A stretch of DNA of 7,392 bases. Origin: Bacillota bacterium. Lineage in GTDB: Bacteria > Bacillota > Clostridia > UBA1381. The translations under genes were made by a program, and so were the position numbers. The notes beneath the pieces are model-generated. The model ran no database searches, was not told the origin of the DNA, and saw only the letters and a program-made list of their open reading frames with translations. Shown here piece after piece: positions 1-6,582 of the stretch (the first letter of the stretch is position 1; the number at the start of each line of letters is the position of its first letter). The DNA lies in assembly GCA_021205715.1 (NCBI GenBank), contig JAJPXA010000148.1, positions 1 to 7,392 on the forward strand, written 5' to 3'.

Positions 1-1227
1 AGCTGGGACTGCTACGGCGCGGCGGTAAATGAGGAGCAGGTGCGCTCGAAAGCGGATTTTAAGGCGAGGACCGTAAAAAAATACGGCTGGGAGTACATTA
101 TAGTCGATATTCAATGGTACGAGCCGTTTGCCGAAAGTCACGAATACCGCGCGAACGCGGAGCTTATTACAGACGAATACGGCAGACTTATGCCCGCCGA
201 AAACCGGTTCCCGTCAGCGAATAACGGCAGGGGCTTTAAGCCGCTTGCGGATTACGTCCACAGCCTCGGCTTAAAATTCGGCATACATATTCTGCGCGGC
301 ACTCCCAAGCAGGCGGTGCGGCGCAACACGCCGATTTTCTCGAGTCCGCATACCGCCGCCGAAATTGCCGATTTCGGAAGCGTGTGCGGCTGGAACGGCG
401 ATATGTGCGGCATCGATATGAGCCGCGCGGGAGCGCAGGACTATTACGATTCGATATTTAAGCTCTATGCCGAATGGGGTGTTGATTTTGTAAAGGTCGA
501 CGATATAGCAAGACCGTATCACAAGGCGGAGGTCGAGGGTATCAAAATGGCAATCGAAAGCTCGGGCAGGAATATGGTTCTCTCGCTCTCCCCGGGCGAG
601 TCGCCCGTTTCGGAGGCGGAGCATTTGTGCGCTCATGCGAATATGTGGCGGATGTCGGACGATTTTTGGGACGATTGGGCGCAGCTTCGGCGTATGTTCG
701 ACTACTGCCGCGACTGGTTTCCGTACACGGGCAACGGTCATTTCCCCGACTGCGATATGATTCCGCTGGGCAATCTGCGGCTGTGTAACGGCAGCGGCGG
801 TGACAAATCACGCTTTACCCGCGATGAGCAAAAAACACTTATGTCGCTTTGGTGCATATTCCGCTCGCCGCTCTTTTTCGGCGGCGATTTGCCGACAACC
901 GACGCGGACACTATAGCGCTTCTGCAAAACACGGAGCTTATAAAGCTCAACCAACAAGGATTTGCCCCGCGCGAAGTAATGCGGCGCGGCAACGCCGTTG
1001 TTTGGGCGTCGGAGGGCGCGGATGGCAAATATATCGCGCAGTTTAACGTCGGCGAAGCGGATGAAATTATAACAACCGAGCTTGCTTATCTTGGTATCAC
1101 AAGCGCAAGCACGGTTACGGCAACAGAGCTGTGGGACGGTACAACAGCGAAAATTAAAGAAAAAATCACCTCGGCGGTGCCGCCGCACGGGGTTAAAATT
1201 TATAAGCTGACAAGCAAGGAGATATAA
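1..1227 (+). CDS. GH27 glycosidase, 5'-truncated (alpha-galactosidase / beta-L-arabinopyranosidase type)
   Basis: The reading frame is open from base 1, so the gene begins left of the window; 408 residues are visible, starting SWDCYG, the usual early GH27 motif (GWNSWDCYG), so probably only a few tens of residues are missing. GH27 enzymes are retaining (beta/alpha)8 glycosidases that remove terminal alpha-D-galactose or beta-L-arabinopyranose. The predicted nucleophile is the first Asp of FVKVDD (visible residue 167, bases 499-501). The predicted acid/base is the second Asp of WRMSDD (residue 221, bases 661-663), aligned by eye to human alpha-Gal A D170 and D231. A C-terminal beta domain follows from about residue 325. 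Two sugar-pocket motifs differ from classical alpha-galactosidases: DIQW (residues 36-39) replaces DDCW, and SLSPG (195-199) replaces SCEWP. The exact substrate is therefore open. An internal GTG at base 40 is not the start, because the family motif lies upstream of it. The gene is co-transcribed with the GH35 gene 2 bases downstream. Family assignment is secure; substrate is not. Confidence 0.93.
   Translation, partial: SWDCYGAAVNEEQVRSKADFKARTVKKYGWEYIIVDIQWYEPFAESHEYRANAELITDEYGRLMPAENRFPSANNGRGFKPLADYVHSLGLKFGIHILRGTPKQAVRRNTPIFSSPHTAAEIADFGSVCGWNGDMCGIDMSRAGAQDYYDSIFKLYAEWGVDFVKVDDIARPYHKAEVEGIKMAIESSGRNMVLSLSPGESPVSEAEHLCAHANMWRMSDDFWDDWAQLRRMFDYCRDWFPYTGNGHFPDCDMIPLGNLRLCNGSGGDKSRFTRDEQKTLMSLWCIFRSPLFFGGDLPTTDADTIALLQNTELIKLNQQGFAPREVMRRGNAVVWASEGADGKYIAQFNVGEADEIITTELAYLGITSASTVTATELWDGTTAKIKEKITSAVPPHGVKIYKLTSKEI
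1216..1222 (+). promoter_or_regulatory. Ribosome binding site deciding the TTG start of the GH35 gene
   Basis: AAGGAGA lies inside the last codons of the GH27 gene, with 8 bases between AGGAG and the TTG at 1230. The next in-frame ATG is at residue 48, inside the conserved GEYHFSR core, so it is too late to be the start. The overlap of this site with the upstream stop region suggests translational coupling of the two enzymes. Confidence 0.8.
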
Positions 1228-1229
1228 CA

Positions 1230-3248
1230 TTGGAATACAAATTTAAACCGTATAAATACGAGGAACCCCTGCGCGGTCATTTGAATTTGGGGGGCACAGC
1301 GCCAAACGGCGGCAGGATTGACGTCACAAGCAAATATTTCGAGAAAAACGGCAAGCCGTTTATCGGCGTTATGGGTGAATACCACTTTTCCCGTGCCGAT
1401 GCCGACACGTGGGCGGAGGAGCTTGCAAAAATGAAAGCGGGCGGCGTTACGATAGTGTCGACATATGTGATATGGATTTACCACGAGGAAATCGAGGGCG
1501 AATATGATTTCACGGGTGACCGCGATTTGCGCGCGTTTATGAACATATGCCGCAAGGTCGGACTTGACGTTATCATCCGCATAGGACCGTGGTGCCACGG
1601 CGAGGTGCGAAACGGCGGGTTCCCCGATTGGCTTTTGAAAAAGCCGTTCGCGCTGCGTGAAAATAACGCGGAATATTTAGCACTTGTAAAAAAATGGTAT
1701 TCAAAAATCGCGGAGCAGGTTGAGGGACTTATGTTCAAGGACGGCGGCAATATAATCGGCGTTCAGCTTGAAAACGAATACTGCCACAACGCGGAGCATT
1801 TGGCGGCGCTCAAAGAAATCGCCAAGAACGCGGGACTTGACGCGCCGATATACACCGTCACGGGATGGAACAGCGCCGCGGGCGCAAAAATACCCGTCGA
1901 CGAGGTCGTGCCGGTGTTCGGCGGCTACTGCGACGCGCCGTGGGCGCAAGGTCTTGACGCACTCCCGCCGTCACCGCATTATTTCTTCAATCAAATGCGA
2001 AACGACAGCGCAATCGGAGCGGATTTGGCAACGGTGCGGACGGACGGCGATTGGCGGCTCCCGTATGAGCGTTATCCGTTCGCGACCTGCGAGCTTGGCG
2101 GCGGACTTGAGTCGACTCACCACCGCCGATACATTATAAACGGTATGGATATTTACGCGGTATCGCTTATAAAATTAGCCTGCGGCAACAATCTCATCGG
2201 CTACTATATGTACCACGGCAATACGAATAAAATCGGCAAATTGTCAACGCTTCAGGAAAGCGCCGCGACGGGTTATCCGAACGACTATCCGATTTTGTCT
2301 TATGATTTTCAGGCGCCGATATCGGAATTCGGCGAAATACGCGAGCAGTACAGACTGCTCAATATGCTCCATATGTTTGTGTCGTCGTTCGGCGATATAA
2401 TCGCGCCGATGGCGGCGGTCGACGCCGCGCAAAGCGTGACTCTCGGCGATAACAAATCCCTGCGTTACGGTATGCGAACCGACGGCAAAAGCGGCTTCGT
2501 GTTTGTAAACCATTATCAAAGACGCTCAAAATTGGAGGATTTGCGCGATGTTGTGATAGACACCGGCTTCGTGAAATTTCCGCCTATCGACATTTGCGGC
2601 GAAACCGCGTTTTTTATGCCGTTTAATATGGATATTAACGGTTATAATTTAAAATATGCTACGGCGCAGCCGCTATGCAAGGTCGGCGACGCGTATTTCT
2701 TCGCCGAAATACCCGGGATTAAGGCACGGTATGATATTGACGCGGCGGCTATGCGGCACATCGTGACGCTCACATGGGACGAGGCGCGGTATTTGCGCCT
2801 GCTCGACGGCGAGCTGTTTTTGGGCGACAACTGCGACCTCTACATAGGCGAGGGCGCCTCGGTTATGTCGGCGGAAGATAAGCCGTACTCGTTCGGGTAC
2901 TGGAACGGCGCGGAGTTTGAAAAAATAAGCGTCGCGCTCCCCTACTCCGAGCCGACGCTTGAAATATCCGACTGCGCCGAGCCGAGCTTTAAAAAGCCGT
3001 ATGCCTATGAGCTTAACATAGGCGGCGGCAGAAAAGTAACGTGGAAAAAACTTACGGTACACGGCGTTCAAGGCTTTATCGAGCTTGATTTTATGTCGGA
3101 TGTAATGCAGCTTTACATCGACGGCGCTCTCACCGCGGACACATATTATAAGGGCATCCCGTGGCGGCTTCCCGCCGCGATGCTAAACGGCAGAGAATGT
3201 TATTTGACATATTCTCAGGCGAGAAACGATTTCTACAAGGAATTTTGA
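1230..3248 (+). CDS. GH35 beta-galactosidase family glycosidase
   Basis: This 672-residue protein belongs to glycoside hydrolase family 35, retaining clan GH-A enzymes that release terminal beta-D-galactose. The catalytic (beta/alpha)8 barrel covers about residues 35-390. Visible hallmarks are GEYHFSR (49-55), the substrate-strand block ending IGPWCHGEVRNGGFPDWLL (118-136), QLENEY (179-184) with E183 as predicted acid/base, CELGGG (287-292) with E288 as predicted nucleophile, and YYMYHGNTN (325-333), a variant of the family's HGGTN. Residues from about 400 to the end look like beta-sandwich accessory domains. There is no signal peptide, so the enzyme is predicted cytoplasmic and would act on imported glycans. 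Translation starts at TTG, supported by the AAGGAGA site at 1216-1222 and the absence of a usable ATG. It lies 2 bases after the GH27 gene and is followed 10 bases after its stop by a strong terminator, so it is the last gene of its operon. Other beta-glycosides are possible substrates. Confidence 0.95.
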   Translation: MEYKFKPYKYEEPLRGHLNLGGTAPNGGRIDVTSKYFEKNGKPFIGVMGEYHFSRADADTWAEELAKMKAGGVTIVSTYVIWIYHEEIEGEYDFTGDRDLRAFMNICRKVGLDVIIRIGPWCHGEVRNGGFPDWLLKKPFALRENNAEYLALVKKWYSKIAEQVEGLMFKDGGNIIGVQLENEYCHNAEHLAALKEIAKNAGLDAPIYTVTGWNSAAGAKIPVDEVVPVFGGYCDAPWAQGLDALPPSPHYFFNQMRNDSAIGADLATVRTDGDWRLPYERYPFATCELGGGLESTHHRRYIINGMDIYAVSLIKLACGNNLIGYYMYHGNTNKIGKLSTLQESAATGYPNDYPILSYDFQAPISEFGEIREQYRLLNMLHMFVSSFGDIIAPMAAVDAAQSVTLGDNKSLRYGMRTDGKSGFVFVNHYQRRSKLEDLRDVVIDTGFVKFPPIDICGETAFFMPFNMDINGYNLKYATAQPLCKVGDAYFFAEIPGIKARYDIDAAAMRHIVTLTWDEARYLRLLDGELFLGDNCDLYIGEGASVMSAEDKPYSFGYWNGAEFEKISVALPYSEPTLEISDCAEPSFKKPYAYELNIGGGRKVTWKKLTVHGVQGFIELDFMSDVMQLYIDGALTADTYYKGIPWRLPAAMLNGRECYLTYSQARNDFYKEF

Positions 3249-3258
3249 GCCGTATATC

Positions 3259-3296
3259 AAAAGAGCAATATTGCTTCTGCAATATTGCTCTTTTTT
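3259..3296. terminator. Rho-independent terminator between convergent operons
   Basis: A perfect 12-bp stem (3263-3274 pairing with 3279-3290) with a four-base loop TTCT is extended to 16 bp by AAAA (3259-3262) pairing with TTTT (3291-3294). On the + strand it is followed by six T residues (3291-3296), a classic intrinsic terminator 10 bases after the GH35 stop. Read on the - strand the same hairpin is followed by only four T residues and lies 42 bases beyond the stop of the secreted protein gene, so it probably also terminates that operon, less efficiently. The rest of the 90-base convergent gap (3249-3338) holds nothing else recognisable. Confidence 0.9.
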
Positions 3297-3338
3297 GCTG
3301 TTTTGAATTAAAATCTCTCACAAAGTTTTTGCCGCGCT

Positions 3339-5807
3339 TTAGGACGCGTTTGTTACGGTGTCCGTAATCTCCGCCGTATAGGTCTTGCTGCCCACGGTTA
3401 TCGTATAGGTTTTGCCTGTTTCAAGCTCCGGCGATGTTATATACAGCGCTCCGTATGCCGCCGACGGAGTATATGTCGCTATCGTGCTGCCGCTTGAGCT
3501 TTTTACCGTTACGGTATCGCCCGCGCTGTACTGCGAGCCGCTTATAACTATCGTATTCTGCGAATTGCTTATGCTGCTGTACGACGCGCTTCCGCTTGCC
3601 GCGATAAGCGTTACGCCCTCGGCTATCGTAATCTGTCCCTCCGCGTCAAGAACCGCGAAGTTGCCGGCAATCTGTCCGCTCGTCGCTCCCGCGTATACTG
3701 CGGTAATGGTGCCGCCGTTTATTATGAGGTCGCCGTTTGAGTCTATGCAGTCGTCCTCGGAAACGATGTTTATCGTGCCGCCGTTTATGACAACCAAATC
3801 ATCCATATCTCTGCCGCTGCTCATACCGCCGCCGGCATTGCCGCCCATATCGCCGCCGCGTCCGCCGCCGCCATTGCCGCCCATATCGCCGCCGCGTCCG
3901 CCGAAAGCGTCGGAATCGGTTGAGCTGTCAGGCGCTGTGCCGTCGGGTGACGCGCCCATATCGGGAGGTGTCATATCGCCGTTTTGCATATCTTCCGGCA
4001 TTGTTCCGCCGTCCGGAAGTTCGAGTATTGAAGCGTCAGCCGGCTCGCCGCCCATATTGCCGCGTCCGCCGCCTTGCATACCGCCGCCCGGTTCCGGCAT
4101 TTCGCCGTCCTGCATTTCGGGCATTGCCGTGCCGTCTGTATCGCCGTCTGCGGTATCACCATCCGTTTTCTGCAAATCCATACCGAATCCGCTTGTGGAT
4201 GTCGCGCCGTTCAAGCCGTCGTCCGAGGCTGTGATGTCCAAATATCCGTCATTTATCGTCAAAAGCTCTTTACTTTCAATACCCTCGGTCGACTTCTCAA
4301 TCGTTATAACGGTGTCCTCGCCGTCAATAGTGACGGGTCCGTGACCGGATATGCCCTTGGCGTACTCCGAGCTTATGTTAAAAGTACCGCCGTTTATCTC
4401 TATATCGTCCGCGCAGTGAATAGCGTGATCCGTAGAATTAATTGTTATTTCGCCGCCGTTTACAATGAGCATCCAATCGGCTTTTATGCCCTTTGACGAT
4501 TCGGTGAACTCTACCGAGGAGCCTTCCTCGCCAAAGCCGCCGCCCATACCGCCGCCGAACGCGCCGCTCATACCCGCGCGGCGTTTGTTCATACCGCTGT
4601 CCGCCGATGCGTCGGCATCTGCGCTTGCACCGAATTCGGTTTCCGTGCCGCTCATTTCACCGCGTCCGCCGAAGCCGCCGGCTCCGTTTTCGGGACTTGC
4701 CGTCGCGTCAGGCACTGTGCCGTCCGCCGCCGCGCCGCCGGTCGCCGCGCTCTCCGTCGTTTCGGGCGCGCCGTCGGTCGTAATGTCGATGGTTCCGCCG
4801 TCAATCTTTACGATTGAATCGCTTGCTATGCCGTCGCAGCCGCTGGTTATCGTAACCGTGCCGCCCGTCATATTAAACGTGTCGTTTACGTTTATACCGT
4901 CGTCGGTTGAGGTTATATTTATTGTGCCTTCCTCAATCGTGAGGTTATCCGACGCCTTAATTCCCTTACCCGCAGACACAATTGTAAGTGTTCCGCTGCC
5001 CTTTATCTCAAGGTTATCCTTTGAATATATCGCGCCGCTCTCCGCGTCCTCGGATGTAACGGTGCTGTCGCCGCTCAATGTTATAAACGCCTTATCCGCG
5101 CTTTCAAAATATATCGCGGGGCCGTCGGAGCAGGTTATGCTTGTATCGGTCAGGCGGAGCTTTACTCTGTCCTCGGTCGATACCAAAATGCTTCCGTCCT
5201 CAAGCGTTCCGGTTACGGTAAAATCGCCGCCTTGGGTAATCGTTACCGTGTTGTCCTCAATCGTTACGCCCTCGCCGTCGCAGGTCATCGCGTCAAGATC
5301 GATTGTGCCTGTGTTTTCCTTCCACGTATCGTCGTTTGCCTGCGAGGTTATGGTTACGGTCTTGGTGTCGCCGTCCCATTCAACGTCATAGTTAAACGCC
5401 TCGCTTACCGCTCTTATGGGGACAAGCACGCGTCCGTCTATATTTTGCGACTCCGTGTTAAGCTCCACGGTTTCCACTATCGTGTTGCCGTCATCGTCGG
5501 TTTTGCCCTTATCGATTTCCATAGTATCGGAGCCGACCGTGACGCTCACGGTTTTTGAACCCTTTCTCGCAAGAGCGGTTTGGGTGTCGCCCTCCCATTT
5601 TACGACCGCTCCCAACTTCTCGAAAATCGCTCTCAACGGCACCATTGTGGAACCGTCTATTATTTGAGCGTCAACGTCAAACGAAATCGTTTCGCCGTCT
5701 ATCAAAACCGTTACCGTGTCGTTCGCGCTGTACGCGCATCCGCTGCTTAAAAAGCAGCTCATTACCATTGTCGCGGCTGTTACAACCGCAATTTTTGCGT
5801 TTTTCAT
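3339..5807 (-). CDS. Secreted Cthe_2159-type carbohydrate-binding beta-helix protein with N-terminal stalk domain
   Basis: This 822-residue exported protein starts with a signal peptide (1 to about 27; hydrophobic core then SSGCAYSA). Residues about 31-154 are a duplicated stalk domain of the copper amine oxidase N-terminal type, recognised by MVPLRAIFEKLGAVVKWEGD and VLVPIRAVSEAFNYDVEWDGD. It is a wall- or surface-associated module, not an oxidase. The rest resembles the Cthe_2159 family (DUF4353), right-handed beta-helices known from Clostridium thermocellum to bind cellulose and pectic polymers. Helix rungs with repeated INGGT, ITSTDDGIN and KGIKA motifs occur in three blocks: about 161-344, 431-533 and 669-750. 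They are separated by two Gly/Asp/Met-rich low-complexity inserts (about 345-430 and 534-668). A small beta domain (about 750-822) ends the protein. The ATG at 5805-5807 was chosen because GAAAGGAG sits 8 bases upstream; the longer reading from 5837 would place that site inside the gene. It is the last gene of a three-gene operon. Binding is inferred; no catalytic residues can be assigned. Confidence 0.92.
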   Translation of the reverse strand: MKNAKIAVVTAATMVMSCFLSSGCAYSANDTVTVLIDGETISFDVDAQIIDGSTMVPLRAIFEKLGAVVKWEGDTQTALARKGSKTVSVTVGSDTMEIDKGKTDDDGNTIVETVELNTESQNIDGRVLVPIRAVSEAFNYDVEWDGDTKTVTITSQANDDTWKENTGTIDLDAMTCDGEGVTIEDNTVTITQGGDFTVTGTLEDGSILVSTEDRVKLRLTDTSITCSDGPAIYFESADKAFITLSGDSTVTSEDAESGAIYSKDNLEIKGSGTLTIVSAGKGIKASDNLTIEEGTINITSTDDGINVNDTFNMTGGTVTITSGCDGIASDSIVKIDGGTIDITTDGAPETTESAATGGAAADGTVPDATASPENGAGGFGGRGEMSGTETEFGASADADASADSGMNKRRAGMSGAFGGGMGGGFGEEGSSVEFTESSKGIKADWMLIVNGGEITINSTDHAIHCADDIEINGGTFNISSEYAKGISGHGPVTIDGEDTVITIEKSTEGIESKELLTINDGYLDITASDDGLNGATSTSGFGMDLQKTDGDTADGDTDGTAMPEMQDGEMPEPGGGMQGGGRGNMGGEPADASILELPDGGTMPEDMQNGDMTPPDMGASPDGTAPDSSTDSDAFGGRGGDMGGNGGGGRGGDMGGNAGGGMSSGRDMDDLVVINGGTINIVSEDDCIDSNGDLIINGGTITAVYAGATSGQIAGNFAVLDAEGQITIAEGVTLIAASGSASYSSISNSQNTIVISGSQYSAGDTVTVKSSSGSTIATYTPSAAYGALYITSPELETGKTYTITVGSKTYTAEITDTVTNAS
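3826..3903 (-). repeat. 36-base tandem repeat encoding GGRGGDMGGNGG units
   Basis: Bases 3826-3867 and 3862-3903 match at a period of 36 with one mismatch (G at 3835 against C at 3871), giving about 2.2 copies. On the coding (-) strand each unit encodes twelve residues of the type GGRGGDMGGNGG, inside the second low-complexity insert of the secreted protein. Because 36 is divisible by three, gain or loss of a copy would keep the frame. Confidence 0.85.
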
Positions 5808-5815
5808 TGTCATTT

Positions 5816-5823
5816 CTCCTTTC
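5816..5823 (-). promoter_or_regulatory. Ribosome binding site deciding the start of the secreted protein gene
   Basis: Read on the - strand, GAAAGGAG is followed by eight bases and then the ATG at 5807-5805. A second ATG at 5813-5811 is only two bases away from the site, and the one at 5837 lies upstream of it, so the 5807 start fits best. It also places the Lys-led signal peptide directly at the N-terminus. Confidence 0.85.
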
Positions 5824-5845
5824 AATCCCGTTTGCATAATTCACA

Positions 5846-6544
5846 TTACGCAGCCTTAACGGTCGCCGCCTGCGAAAGTATTATCGTAAGGTTTCCGTTA
5901 CGGGTTCTAAGCTCGTTTATGAACTCCTGCTCATTAACGTCCTTTGCCATAGTCACGCTGTACACCACCTGAAACAGCGAGCCGAGGTCTGCCGTTTGAA
6001 TTTTTAATATTTTGTAATTTTTTGTATATTTTTTCAATATATCGTCAAACGCGCCCTCGACGTTCAAATCCTCCGGTACCATTATTTTTAAATGCTTATG
6101 CACGGTTTTTGCCGTGAACAGATGATTTTTCTCTATTATTATCAAGGCGATGCACAAAACTACAACAAACACCGCGCCGTAGCCGTACAAGCCGACTCCG
6201 CAGGCAAGACCCGCCGCTATGTCAAAGAATATATAGCCTATATCCTTCGCGTCGCCGGGCGCGCTCCTGAAACGGATTATCGAAAGAGTTCCCGCGAGCG
6301 AAAACGCTCTTGCTATATTGCTGCCGATAAAGAGAATTATTACCGACAATATAATCGGAAGCATTACAAGAGTCACCGCAAGGCTTCTTTGATAAAGCTC
6401 CTCTTCCTGCGTGAGCTTATAGGTAAAAGCTATAACGCATCCGAGTACCAACGATACCGCCATTGCTATAAGCGCCGCAAAAAGCGTTATATCGTCCGAC
6501 GTGTTCGCCAATGTTACATTGAATAAAGATGTTAAACTATCCAT
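5846..6544 (-). CDS. DUF4956 family membrane protein
   Basis: This 232-residue integral membrane protein belongs to the DUF4956 family, whose biochemical function is not established. Four hydrophobic segments are visible: about residues 20-41, 55-74, 103-118 and 120-137. Between the second and third lies the conserved stretch AFSLAGTLSIIRFRSAPGD (80-98), with arginines 91 and 93 next to the membrane, followed by AKDIGYIFFDIAAGLACG. Residues about 150-226 form a soluble domain with an apparent beta-alpha-beta-beta-alpha-beta order, resembling an ACT or ferredoxin-like fold. The start ATG has a strong AGGAGG eight bases upstream (6558-6553). It sits 38 bases after the VTC-domain gene and 38 bases before the secreted beta-helix gene, so all three are probably one transcript. 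As inference, it could be the membrane partner of the VTC-domain enzyme, which has no membrane segment of its own. Confidence 0.92.
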   Translation of the reverse strand: MDSLTSLFNVTLANTSDDITLFAALIAMAVSLVLGCVIAFTYKLTQEEELYQRSLAVTLVMLPIILSVIILFIGSNIARAFSLAGTLSIIRFRSAPGDAKDIGYIFFDIAAGLACGVGLYGYGAVFVVVLCIALIIIEKNHLFTAKTVHKHLKIMVPEDLNVEGAFDDILKKYTKNYKILKIQTADLGSLFQVVYSVTMAKDVNEQEFINELRTRNGNLTIILSQAATVKAA

Positions 6545-6567
6545 TTTTTAATCCTCCTGTTTTTCAC

Positions 6568-6582
6568 CGCTTACGCCAAGCG
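6568..6582 (-). other. Small inverted repeat in the VTC-DUF4956 intergenic gap
   Basis: CGCTT (6568-6572) and AAGCG (6578-6582) form a five-base inverted repeat around a five-base loop directly after the VTC-domain stop codon and before the AGGAGG of the next gene. There is no T-run, so it is not a terminator. It might slightly protect or tune the message, or be chance. Confidence 0.3.

Noticed and set aside
3820..3905. CRISPR-like or regulatory repeat array
   Set aside because: The repeat is contiguous without spacers, period 36, in frame and inside a coding Gly-rich segment, so it is a protein-level tandem repeat.
3412..4344. 310-codon open frame on the + strand opposite the secreted protein gene
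   Set aside because: Its product is a Pro/Ser-rich sequence that is simply the complement of Gly/Asp/Thr-rich codons. It has no family motif, and the - strand frame has a signal peptide, stalk domain and beta-helix.
4465..5391. 308-codon open frame on the + strand opposite the same gene
   Set aside because: Same cause: biased composition of the repetitive - strand gene suppresses stops on the other strand. No domain is recognisable and a real gene covers it.
5413..5717. Copper amine oxidase activity suggested by the N-terminal domain name
   Set aside because: Only the stalk module is present. No oxidase catalytic domain or its Tyr-derived cofactor motif is visible, and this module is common on unrelated clostridial surface proteins.
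5808..5837. Ten extra N-terminal residues on the secreted protein (ATG at 5837)
   Set aside because: The ribosome binding site at 5816-5823 would lie inside the coding region, and the extension would put a non-signal-like stretch before the Lys-led signal peptide.
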